Assembly (NCBI RefSeq): GCF_029784155.1
Contig: NC_073693.1
Coordinates: forward strand, 317,314,351-317,378,350
Reading direction: 5' to 3'
Length of the DNA: 64,000 bases
Origin: Uranotaenia lowii
Lineage: Eukaryota > Arthropoda > Insecta > Diptera > Culicidae
This document shows positions 1 to 10,475 of the stretch, one piece after another (the stretch's first letter is position 1; each line of letters begins with the position of its first letter). Both the position numbers and the translations under genes were made by a program. The notes beneath the pieces are model-generated. The model saw only the letters and a list, made by a program, of their open reading frames with translations, did no database searches and had not been told where the DNA came from.

Positions 1-601
1 CGGTTGGCTGCGGTTAGTCCAACCATGCTTTTGAGATTCAGTTATCAAAATCAACACCTCAAATTTCACTACTAACCAATCAAATTTCCGTAAACAAAGC
101 TGACGATGAACGTTGTATTACTGTCTATTGAGTAGTACTTGATGTTTAGTTCATATATCTTTTATATAAATTAAGTCATAAGGCTGGAATAAATATCATT
201 TTCTTTTTTTGTCATCCCCCCTCCCCTTCGAAATTTCCAAAAGAAAAAACTCGAAGTGGGGAATAAATAAAATATGCAGTATTTTAAGTAAATTTCGAAT
301 AAAAATTAAAATATCCAAAAGAATACAAGACCAAAAAACAAATTTTGGAAATGGGAGTTGTATTATTGATTTTATTGATTTTTTTTTCTAAAAACTTACT
401 TGATTTAAAGATTTTGTGAAATGAAATAGTGAGCAATTTTGTTGCCTACAAGCTTTCGAGCAATTTATACCAATTTATTTCTTTTTCATATTATTTTTTA
501 TTAATCCCTACACTCAATCCCTCGCGATGTTTCAACTTCGAGTGACAAAAAAGGATTCGAATTTTTTTCTGGCCTAATTTCCCTGAATTATTGGGTAAGG
601 T
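1..601. other. AT-rich unannotated stretch
   Basis: No coding pattern, repeat boundary or RNA gene is recognisable. Short open frames here have low-complexity AT-driven composition and no family resemblance. Confidence 0.5.
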
Positions 602-612
602 AAGGTTCCTTT

Positions 613-810
613 GGGCTTGTGATATATGTTGCTCAGTTGGCGAGTCAGTTGCCTCCTGAGCCGATGTCCGTGAGTTCGAGCCCAAGAGTAAACATCGATC
701 ACAGTTGTACCGGATAATTTTTTCAATGACTGTCCGCCAACTGCATTGTTAATATAAGTCGCGAATGACATAAAGGTGTTAAAACGACTATAATCGAAAC
801 AAACTAAAAC
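613..810 (+). mobile_element. tRNA-derived SINE, family A copy 1, with target-site duplication
   Basis: The 198-bp unit starts GGGCTTGTG. It has an A-box-like TTGCTCAGTTGG near 629 and a B-box-like AGTTCGAGCCC at 673-683, the split promoter layout of RNA polymerase III tRNA genes. It is flanked by 11-bp near-identical direct repeats, AAGGTTCCTTT (602-612) and AAGGTCCCTTT (811-821), as left by target-primed reverse transcription. Two more copies lie in this window on the minus strand (18797-18902 and 59344-59535), sharing the head, the promoter boxes and the AAAACGACTATAATCGAAAC-like tail. It is not a tRNA gene: the acceptor stem does not close and the body continues about 120 bp past the B box. 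Confidence 0.88.
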
Positions 811-821
811 AAGGTCCCTTT

Positions 822-2015
822 ATGAAACTTCAGATTGAGCCTCAAATCTTAAACCTTTATCTTCAGGTTAAGCCTCAAATTTATAAGACACAAGCCTATT
901 TTTATACAAGTTTTAGGCATCGGTTTAAAAAATTCGTTCCTATTAACAATCGGCAGCCAGCTCTCGAAGATTGACGTCGTCGTCCATCGTAATGTTGCTG
1001 CCAGCTCTGATTGGATAAATTATTCCAAGACGACACCCCCCATTGCGCAAAAAGCCTTCCCTCATTAGCCGACCCTTCCGGCAGGCAGCAGCAGCAGCAG
1101 CAAAAGTGTGGCAAGGGTTCGCTTTCTTGTTGCCCTTGTTCACACTTTCATCCCCCCATTCCCCTCCTTTGCTAAGTAAAGTACTCCCTCACAAGCATCG
1201 TTCCTGCTGCTGCCGTGGTGCCGGGAAACGATTTTCCGTTTTATTATTTCTAAGCACTTTTTGCTGTACTGAAACTCCCCAATTTTTTTCTCGGACCTCA
1301 CTATAAGCCGCAATCATCAACGTCGCTCATTCTGCTGGGGCTTCGCAAAGGTTCAACAACTCAAGCAAGTTAATTTTTGCATGAATATTTAACCCTTGGC
1401 TTGGTGTGGTGGTCCTACGTAAGTTTATGCTAATGAGGGCTCTCCGTTCTTCAATCTCTTCACTTCGATGTTGGTTTAATGTTTCCGATTTTTTTTTCTT
1501 CCACGCGCTTCCTCGCGTCGTCATAGGCTGTAGTTAAGTGGCTAATTTTCTCCACTGTTCTACAGGGTGATCCCGAAATATGTGGAAAATGGTGATTAAT
1601 TACGGTTTTTCCTTCTGGTAAAACCGTTTTTATAACCCTGTTCCTTCTGCGTTATACCTATTTACATATAGACAACAAATATTCTTTCAAATGATCAATA
1701 TATCAATATCAATAACCTTTCTAATGATAGTTTCCAAGAAAAATCAAACATAAAAAAATTTTCTAAACAAAACACCTTGGAAACTCTAGACGAGTTCTTA
1801 TTTTGAAAACAAATGAAAAATTAGTTAAAAAATCAGCAACTTAAGTAAAAACCTGTGAAATTGATAAAGAAAAAATATCCTATCAGTATTATTTTAAACT
1901 GTGGAAATTACACAAGAGATGAATTTACTTTGAAGAACCGGAGATGATTTGAGCCCCTATTTGAAGTGCGTTAATTCTTCGTTGATTTAACGTTGTAAAG
2001 GCTCATTTACACTTT
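822..2015. other. Unannotated DNA with a higher-GC island at about 900-1560
   Basis: This is non-repetitive-looking DNA with a short GCA trinucleotide run at about 1085-1102. No open frame with credible protein features is seen. It could be unique intergenic or intronic sequence. Confidence 0.4.
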
Positions 2016-2039
2016 TCATATAAATGAACGTAAATGAAA

Positions 2040-2925
2040 TAAAAATATGAGCTGAGAGACATCGACAGAATTTCGATAGCTTACTTGCAAAGTTCGGCAA
2101 GTCAAGTAATTTTGAATAATTTTAGTGAGATATACAGGAAAATCAAATCGGGCTAATTTAGCTACTAAACCTTTGTGCCAAACACTGTCAAAAGCTTTTT
2201 CAATATCACGAAGAGCAACACCAGTTGAACAACCTTCAGATTTGTTAGCGTTAATCATATTAGTTACACTCAAAAGTTGATGTGTAGTAGAATGTCCATG
2301 ACGAAAACCAAATTGTTCATCAGGGAAAATTGAATTCTGATTAACGTGAACCATCATTCTATTCAAAATAACTCTCTCAAATAGTTTACTTAAAGAAGGG
2401 AGCAAACTAATTGGTCGATAACTTGAAGGCTCTGAAGCACTTTGTCCAGGTTTTAAGATTGGATTTACTTTGGCATTTTTCCATTTATTGGCAAAGTGCC
2501 AAGAGAAAACATTTATTAAAGATTTTAACTTAAAAATTTAAAGTGCTTTCAAGCAACTTTTTAATAAGAACATAGAAAATCCCATCTTCCCCCGGCGCAT
2601 TCGTATTTTTAATTTTGTTGAAAATCAATTTAAGTTCATCAATATTTGTCTCACAAGAACTTTCAAATACATTTTGCTCAGAAAGAATATCATCAAATTC
2701 GAGGGAAATTTGATCATTTATTGGACTTACAACGTTTAAATTAAAATCATGAGCAGACTCAAACTGCTGGGCTAATTTCTGAGCTTTTTCTGCGTTAGTT
2801 TAAAGAAGTTTATCTCCATCTTTCAAAGTAGGAATTGGCTTCTGGGGCTTTTTCAGAATTTTATTAAATTTACAAAATGGCTTTGAGTAGGATTTTATGT
2901 CCTCTACTGCTTTTGCAAAATATTA
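2040..2925 (-). pseudogene. Jockey-type non-LTR retrotransposon reverse transcriptase, broken
   Basis: The minus strand encodes a jockey-clade ORF2 fragment. The linker ahead of the RT domain (KPIPTLKDGDKLL, then KAQKLAQQFESAHDFN) is followed by the APGEDGI segment, a WKNAKVNPILKPG segment, SYRPISLLPSLSKLFE, GFRHGHSTTHQL and the motif A block DIEKAFDSVWHKGL with its catalytic aspartate. The frame is broken by an in-frame TAA near 2801 and a frameshift near 2540. The similarity stops after about RTLQVSYRNS, before the motif C (F/Y-A-D-D) block, so the catalytic centre and everything 3' of it are missing. The 5' part runs into an assembly gap. It would have copied element RNA at a nicked target, but it is certainly non-functional here. 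Clade assignment rests on motif recognition only. Confidence 0.9.
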
Positions 2926-3425
2926 NNNNNNNNNNNNNNNNNNNNNNNNNNNNNNNNNNNNNNNNNNNNNNNNNNNNNNNNNNNNNNNNNNNNNNNNNNN
3001 NNNNNNNNNNNNNNNNNNNNNNNNNNNNNNNNNNNNNNNNNNNNNNNNNNNNNNNNNNNNNNNNNNNNNNNNNNNNNNNNNNNNNNNNNNNNNNNNNNNN
3101 NNNNNNNNNNNNNNNNNNNNNNNNNNNNNNNNNNNNNNNNNNNNNNNNNNNNNNNNNNNNNNNNNNNNNNNNNNNNNNNNNNNNNNNNNNNNNNNNNNNN
3201 NNNNNNNNNNNNNNNNNNNNNNNNNNNNNNNNNNNNNNNNNNNNNNNNNNNNNNNNNNNNNNNNNNNNNNNNNNNNNNNNNNNNNNNNNNNNNNNNNNNN
3301 NNNNNNNNNNNNNNNNNNNNNNNNNNNNNNNNNNNNNNNNNNNNNNNNNNNNNNNNNNNNNNNNNNNNNNNNNNNNNNNNNNNNNNNNNNNNNNNNNNNN
3401 NNNNNNNNNNNNNNNNNNNNNNNNN
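2926..3425. other. Assembly gap of 500 N
   Basis: Exactly 500 N, probably a placeholder of arbitrary size. It lies directly 5' (minus sense) of the retrotransposon ORF, so the missing DNA probably includes more of that element. Confidence 0.98.
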
Positions 3426-5706
3426 TCAAAGATACAGCAATTCTACGAAAATTGGACTCTTTGGACTTTCACCATTCAAGCTGCAATATCTCTGAAACTA
3501 CGCAACGTTTTCTATTGAAATTTTCCTGTGAGATTGTTGAAATATAAAGTTAACATGTCTTTATTGAGAACAAAGAAACAGTTTATTAGTTTTCAAGTTG
3601 ACTATGAAATATTTCCGAGGTGATTTTATTTTTACCATGTCTTTTTGCATCGTAAATATCTCAAACACACGATAACTTTTAAATCTTCAAAAAATAGACA
3701 AAATAGTTCTTTTTATAATCAACGCATCGCTACTAAAGTTTTGCATATCCGAGCTCTAATAACGAAGCTATCAACGAATTGAAATGTCCGGATACTAAAT
3801 GATTATGGCTGTACCAATTTCTCCTGGAGAGGTCATTTTATGGCTTCTCGCTGGAAACTTGGTTTTTCTTAAACCATGAATGGTTAAATAAATTCGAGCT
3901 TGCTGTGCATTGTGGACTACACAAAGATTGTCGAAATGAAAAACAAAACCCAAAAATCTGGTAATTTTTTTTATTCAGTTCGGGAATCCCGGTTTCCAAG
4001 GTTAAATACCTGGAAATTCCCAAAATTTCATGATTACCGGAAAATCTCAGTCGGGTTATTACGGGATTGAACACTCTTGCACAAACATATTAATTTGTTT
4101 CAAAATGGTTATTTATGACTATTTATTGTCTATTGCAAGAGAATACGGACTTTTCAAAAGTGATCTTATATTAAAAGAGATCACTCTCTGGAGCCACCAT
4201 CGTTGTGTTTGCGAAGCGCTTAATTCAATTGTTGTTCAAATCTAGTTCCAAATAAAAAATTAATGCATGTACCCTTACATACATGATTAAGATCAAAAAG
4301 TTTTTCCTTAAATTTTCTAAGCTTGAGCTCATTTATTCACTAAGCGCCTAGATATACGAAACTCAATTAATTGAGTACACCCTTTAACCACCCGATAAAC
4401 AAACGAAGCAGTTAATGGAATCCGACTGAGCTAGGCCTGTGGGTGCCCATCGATGCTCTAGCAATTCATTCCACTGCTTCGAATGGTGGATGGTTGTACC
4501 GAGCCATTGATGAAAGGGTCAAACAGAGAAGAGGAAATGTGTTTCACGCGAACATCGATAAAGCGCCACAACCCGGCTGCCTACTGAACATACATTAAAT
4601 GCGGAGGCTTTTTCGGACAAGAATAATGAAGATTAATAACGGATTCATGGATAAGCGCCACGTGAACTTATTTGGAGGAATAAATGTTTTTCCCGGGTGA
4701 TGGAAACCACCAATTGTGGGGTTTTTGTTTTTTTTTTCTTCTGAGGGTTTTATTTGGGTCGGTTGATTTGTGTTTCGAATTAAATTTTTCCGCCCAGGGA
4801 AGGAGATAAAGCGCGTGGGTGTCAATGGATAAATAGCTGGGGAGTTTCGGTTTGGGGTTATCATGCTAGAGCACCGATTGATGTGCCGCCAAGCCGGTAA
4901 TAAAAATGGTGTACACAATATATTACTGTTTTCCGGGGAAAAATCACTTCGTGACATGGCATAAGTTTAACTCGGAATGAATCAATTTTTTCGCCAGAAA
5001 AAAAGGCTGGGGTTTCGGCTCTTTTCCATAACAGTTATTGAAACCAAAAATATCTTCCAGGTTTCGATTAATGAGTTTTTCGGATTGAAAGTAAACAATA
5101 ACGAAAGTCACAACAAATACACAAAAACGATTTTAAATAAAACGAAAGCCTATTTGTGAAAAAAAACATGAAAAAATTTTCCCATCAACCATCAGTGTGT
5201 AGCGCAGCATTCCAACATGAATCTGGGTCCGTTTGGCTTTTCCATTAATCTCCTATGAGCCGGCGAATTTATCCTTTTGTTCTCTCTCGAGAAACAAACG
5301 ACGTTTGCTCTTTTGTTTCGAGAAGCAGCATTCATTCAGTTGTAGTGTGTCGCTTTTGGGGCGAGATTTGTGGGTGGGGGTGGAAAAAAACACCTTCATT
5401 GTGGAGGAATAAATACAAGGAAAAGCGGAGGCGACGACGGATCTTTATATTAATGCTTTTGTGTGAGCGCCGTATGAAAATAATGTCAAGCAGATGTACG
5501 CGATAATTGTAGATGAATGAAATTAATTCTCGCTCAATGGAGAAATCTTTTGTTGGCAGGCAAAGAATTCACTTTCGGTAGAGCTTTCAGCAATAATTGC
5601 TATAAATGTTTCTCTTTGAAAGAGAGAGATGCGAAAACGAAAAATTAAAAAAGTAAACTCATGGAAAAAGTCTGGGATGGCATATTTCGAAATGCAGTAA
5701 ATAATA
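3426..5706. other. Unannotated DNA
   Basis: AT-rich to about 4400, then a higher-GC island (about 4430-5530) without a recognisable coding exon. Several 60-120 residue open frames exist here, but none shows domain motifs, a convincing signal peptide or biased codon use. A 20-bp word at 4182-4201 (TCACTCTCTGGAGCCACCAT) recurs at about 12930. Confidence 0.4.
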
Positions 5707-5714
5707 ACTTAAAC

Positions 5715-6565
5715 TAAGGTTGCCAGAGTTTTTTCAGCACGTACCCGGGCCGGAAAATCCGGCTTATTTTCATCTAAAGCCCTGGCAAAACCCGGGCATT
5801 TGATTCCAAAATTTTGACCAAAAATCCGGACAATATCCGGGCAAACTCAGTCCAAATCTAAGAATTACTCAACACAAATCAAGAAAAAAAAAACATGAGA
5901 AATATTTTTAATTCATCAGCAGTTTAAATCGTATTTTACGCTTTTAAAAACATTCTCATGGCTATTAGCTTAGCTTAGCTTAGCTTAGTTGACTACTCAT
6001 ATCCACCTTAAATCATTGAACTTGAAGAGCTTAGATATGATCATTCATTTAACACTTCAGATAAAATATTTGATTAGACTTTGTTCAACTTATGCACTTC
6101 AAATTCCATGATCGCTGGCGTGGCTAAGCAGAACAAGTTCTACCTCGCCAATGGTTGCTACTCCGTGATTGATCGAGGCCATCAGCTTTGCGCAAGGGCC
6201 AAAAGAATGGTGCTTGGGACTAGCAGTTCATTCACAATGCACAAAACTCATGCTCTCACTTTGAAAAATGATCAAAAACGGCGCCGGCCACGTCCTAGTA
6301 GTCAATGGGGGAAACAGGATTAAAAACATTCTCATGGCTATTGTAATAAAACTTGTTCAAAGCAATACGATTTGCGACGCATAAATAAAAAAAAAATAAC
6401 ACAATGAGTTTTTTTTGTTTGTATTGGCAACTAAAGTGAATAAACCCGGGCAAAATCCGGGTATTTTTAACTGAAATCCGGGCATCCGGGCTGGGCCGGA
6501 CTTTTGTCAAATTTTGTGTTATATCCTGGCAAAACCGGATAAAACCGGGCAATCTGGCAACCTTT
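5715..6565. mobile_element. hAT-type MITE (CCGGGC family), copy A, interrupted by a retroinsertion
   Basis: The terminal inverted repeats are TAAGGTTGCCAGA at the left and TCTGGCAACCTTT at the right. The element is flanked by 8-bp direct repeats ACTTAAAC (5707-5714 and 6566-6573). An 8-bp duplication and a terminus fitting the hAT pattern YARNG support the hAT superfamily. The interior carries repeated CCGGGC/TCCGGGCA words and no transposase, so it is non-autonomous. Removing the nested insertion (5967-6319) and one duplication leaves about 475 bp, close to copy C (500 bp) and copy F (448 bp). Confidence 0.85.
5967..6319 (-). mobile_element. AGCTT-tailed retroinsertion (SINE or LINE 3' end), copy 1
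   Basis: The 353-bp block begins with four AGCTT units and is bounded by a perfect 23-bp direct repeat (5944-5966 and 6320-6342). A long duplication plus a simple-repeat end indicates target-primed reverse transcription, with the AAGCT tail marking the 3' end, so the element reads on the minus strand. The body (6100-6311) is closely similar to 28940-29139, including a shared run encoding ANGCYSVIDRGHQ on the plus strand, probably incidental. A weak A-box-like TGGCTAAGCAG occurs near 6119, but no good B box follows. Family name unknown. Confidence 0.85.
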
Positions 6566-6732
6566 ACTTAAACTATTTGAAAAATATTTTTTAATTTTTT
6601 AAATGTTTAAAAAATCAGATAAAAAATTGTTGCTGCAAAGACTTAAAATTCAAACTGAAAAATTCATGAAAAGCTTCAAGTTCTGAAATTTAAGGATCAG
6701 ATTTTTTTAACAAATTTCTGATTTTAAATGAG

Positions 6733-9700
6733 AACTCAGAATTCAGATTTCAGATTCGGATTTAAGATTCAGATATCAGATTCAGATTTCAGATTCAGAT
6801 TTCAGTTTCCAGATTTTAGATTTCAGATTCAGATTTCAGATTTCAGATTCAGATTTCAGATTCAGATAACAGATTCAGATTTCAGATTCAGATTTCAGAT
6901 TCAGATTTCAGATTCAGATTTCAGATTCAGATTTCAGATTCAGATTTCAGATTCAGATTTCAGATTCAGATTTCAGATTCAGATTTGAGATTCAGATTTC
7001 AGATTCAGATTTCAGATTCAGATTTCAGATTCAGATTTCAGATTCAGATTTCAGATTCAGATTTCAGATTCAGATTCAGATTTCAGATTCAGATTTCAGA
7101 TTCAGATTTCAGATTCAGATTTCAGATTCAGATTTCAGATTCAGATTTCAGATTCAGATTTCAGATTCAGATTTCAGATTCAGATTTCAGATTCAGATTT
7201 CAGATTCAGATTTCAGATTCAGATTTCAGATTCAGATTTCAGATTCAGATTTCAGATTCAGATTTCAGATTCAGATTTCAGATTCAGATTTCAGATTCAG
7301 ATTTCAGATTCAGATTTCAGATTCAGATTTCAGATTCAGATTTCAGATTCAGATTTCAGATTCAGATTTCAGATTCAGATTTCAGATTCAGATTTCAGAT
7401 TCAGATTTCAGATTCAGATTTCAGATTCAGATTTCAGATTCAGATTTCAGATTCAGATTTCAGATTCAGATTTCAGATTCAGATTTCAGATTCAGATTTC
7501 AGATTCAGATTTCAGATTCAGATTTCAGATTCAGATTTCAGATTCAGATTTCAGATTCAGATTTCAGATTCAGATTTCAGATTCAGATTTCAGATTCAGA
7601 TTTCAGATTCAGATTTCAGATTCAGATTTCAGATTCAGATTTCAGATTCAGATTTCAGATTCAGATTTCAGATTCAGATTTCAGATTCAGATTTCAGATT
7701 CAGATTTCAGATTCAGATTTCAGATTCAGATTTCAGATTCAGATTTCAGATTCAGATTTCAGATTCAGATTTCAGATTCAGATTTCAGATTCAGATTTCA
7801 GATTCAGATTTCAGATTCAGATTTCAGATTCAGATTTCAGATTCAGATTTCAGATTCAGATTTCAGATTCAGATTTCAGATTCAGATTTCAGATTCAGAT
7901 TTCAGATTCAGATTTCAGATTCAGATTTCAGATTCAGATTTCAGATTCAGATTTCAGATTCAGATTTCAGATTCAGATTTCAGATTCAGATTTCAGATTC
8001 AGATTTCAGATTCAGATTTCAGATTCAGATTTCAGATTTAGATTTCAGATTCAGATTTCAGATTCAGATTTCAGATTCAGATTTCAGATTCAGATTTCAG
8101 ATTCAGATTTCAGATTCAGATTTCAGATTCAGATTTCAGATTCAGATTTCAGATTCAGATTTCAGATTCAGATTTCAGATTCAGATTTCAGATTCAGATT
8201 TCAGATTCAGATTTCAGATTCAGATTTCAGATTCAGATTTCAGATTCAGATTTCAGATTCAGATTTCAGATTCAGATTTCAGATTCAGATTTCAGATTCA
8301 GATTTCAGATTCAGATTTCAGATTCAGATTTCAGATTCAGATTTCAGATTCAGATTTCAGATTCAGATTTCAGATTCAGATTTCAGATTCAGATTTCAGA
8401 TTCAGATTTCAGATTCAGATTTCAGATTCAGATTTCAGATTCAGATTTCAGATTCAGGATTTCAGATTCAGATTTCAGATTCAGATTTCAGATTCAGATT
8501 TCAGATTCAGATTTCAGATTCAGATTTCAGATTCAGATTTCAGATTCAGATTTCAGATTTCAGATTCAGATTTCAGATTCAGATTTCAGATTCAGATTTC
8601 AGATTCAGATTTCAGATTCAGATTTCAGATTCAGATTTCAGATTCAGATTTCAGATTCAGATTTCAGATTCAGATTTCAGATTCAGATTTCAGATTCAGA
8701 TTTCAGATTCAGATTTCAGATTCAGATTTCAGATTCAGATTTCAGATTCAGATTTCAGATTCAGATTTCAGATTCAGATTTGAGATTCAGATTTCAGATT
8801 CAGATTTCAGATTCAGATTTCAGATTCAGATTTCAGATTCAGATTTCAGATTCAGATTTCAGATTCAGATTTCAGATTCAGATTTCAGATTCAGATTTCA
8901 GATTCAGATTTCAGATTCAGATTTCAGATTCAGATTTCAGATTCAGATTTCAGATTCAGATTTCAGATTCAGATTTCCGATTCAGATTTCAGATTCAGAT
9001 TTCAGATTCAGATTTCAGATTCAGATTTCAGATTCAGATTTCAGATTCAGATTTCAGATTCAGATTTCAGATTCAGATTTCAGATTCAGATTTCAGATTC
9101 AGATTTCAGATTCAGATTTCAGATTCAGATTTCAGATTCAGATTTCAGATTCAGATTTCAGATTCAGATTTCAGATTCAGATTTCAGATTCAGATTTCAG
9201 ATTCAGATTTCAGATTCAGATTTCAGATTCAGATTTGAGATTCAGATTTCAGATTAATTCAGATTTCAGATTCAGATTTCAGATTCAGATTTCAGATTCA
9301 GATTTCAGATTCAGATTTCAGATTCAGATTTCAGATTCAGATTTCAGATTCAGATTTCAGATTCAGATTTCAGATTCAGATTTCAGATTCAGATTTCAGA
9401 TTCAGATTTCAGATTCAGATTTCAGATTCAGATTTCAGATTCAGATTTCAGATTCAGATTTCAGATTCAGATTTCAGATTCAGATTTCAGATTCAGATTT
9501 CAGATTCAGATTTCAGATTCAGATTTCAGATTCAGATTTCAGATTCAGATTTCAGATTCAGATTTCAGATTCAGATTTCAGATTCAGATTTCAGATTCAG
9601 ATTTCAGATTCAGATTTCAGATTCAGATTTCAGATTCAGATTTCAGATTCAGATTTCAGATTCAGATTTCAGATTCAGATTTCAGATTCAGATTTCAGAT

Positions 9701-10470
9701 TCAGATTTCAGATTCAGATTTCAGATTCAGATTTCAGATTCAGATTTCAGATTCAGATTTCAGATTCAGATTTCAGATTCAGATTTCAGATTCAGATTTC
9801 AGATTCAGATTTCAGATTCAGATTTCAGATTCAGATTTCAGATTCAGATTTCAGATTCAGATTTCAGATTCAGATTTCAGATTCAGATTTCAGATTCAGA
9901 TTTCAGATTCAGATTTCAGATACAGATTTCAGATTCAGATTTCAGATTCAGATTTCAGATTCAGATTTCAGATTCAGATTTCAGATTCAGATTTCAGATT
10001 CAGATTTCAGATTCAGATTTCAGATTCAGATTTCAGATTCAGATTTCAGATTCAGATTTCAGATTCAGATTTCAGATTCAGATTTCAGATTCAGATTTCA
10101 GATTCAGATTTCAGATTCAGATTTCAGATTCAGATTTGAGATTCAGATTTCAGATTCAGATTTCAGATTCAGATTTCAGATTCAGATTTCAGATTCAGAT
10201 TTCAGATTCAGATTTCAGATTCAGATTTCAGATTCAGATTTCAGATTCAGATTTCAGATTCAGATTTCAGATTCAGATTTCAGATTCAGATTTCAGATTC
10301 AGATTTCAGATTCAGATTTCAGATTCAGATTTCAGATTCAGATTTCAAATTCAGATTTCAGATTCAGATTTCAGATTCAGATTTCAGATTCAGATTCAGA
10401 TTTCATATGCAGATTTCAGATTCTGGTTTCAAATTCAGATTTCAAATTTTAAAATCCGGTTTCGGATTCA
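6733..10470. repeat. 13-bp satellite, unit GATTTCAGATTCA, about 285 copies
   Basis: About 3.7 kb of nearly identical 13-bp units. The core, about 6880-10340, is very homogeneous. There are rare variants such as TTTGAG and TTTCCG, a few units with 6-bp losses or gains, and decayed edges at both ends. The plus strand of the unit has no stop codon in any phase. Since 13 is not a multiple of 3, every plus frame reads the same 13-residue peptide cycle (SDSDFRFRFQIQI) for over 1,000 residues. This is a consequence of the unit, not evidence of a protein: there is no ATG-led gene structure. Confidence 0.97.
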
Positions 10471-10475
10471 GTTTA

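Noticed and set aside
613..690. Functional tRNA gene
   Set aside because: A and B boxes are present but the acceptor stem does not close and the sequence belongs to a repeated 198-bp SINE with target duplications.
4182..4201. 20-bp identity with about 12930 (TCACTCTCTGGAGCCACCAT) as a regulatory motif
   Set aside because: Two occurrences only, with flanks that do not align convincingly; possibly a trace of an old repeat.
6985..10452. 1,155-codon open frame through the 13-bp satellite
   Set aside because: The unit has no stop in any plus-strand phase, so a long frame is inevitable; no ATG-led gene, no composition change, decays with the repeat.
6733..10470. CRISPR array
   Set aside because: Units are contiguous 13-bp tandem repeats without unique spacers, in eukaryotic-type DNA.
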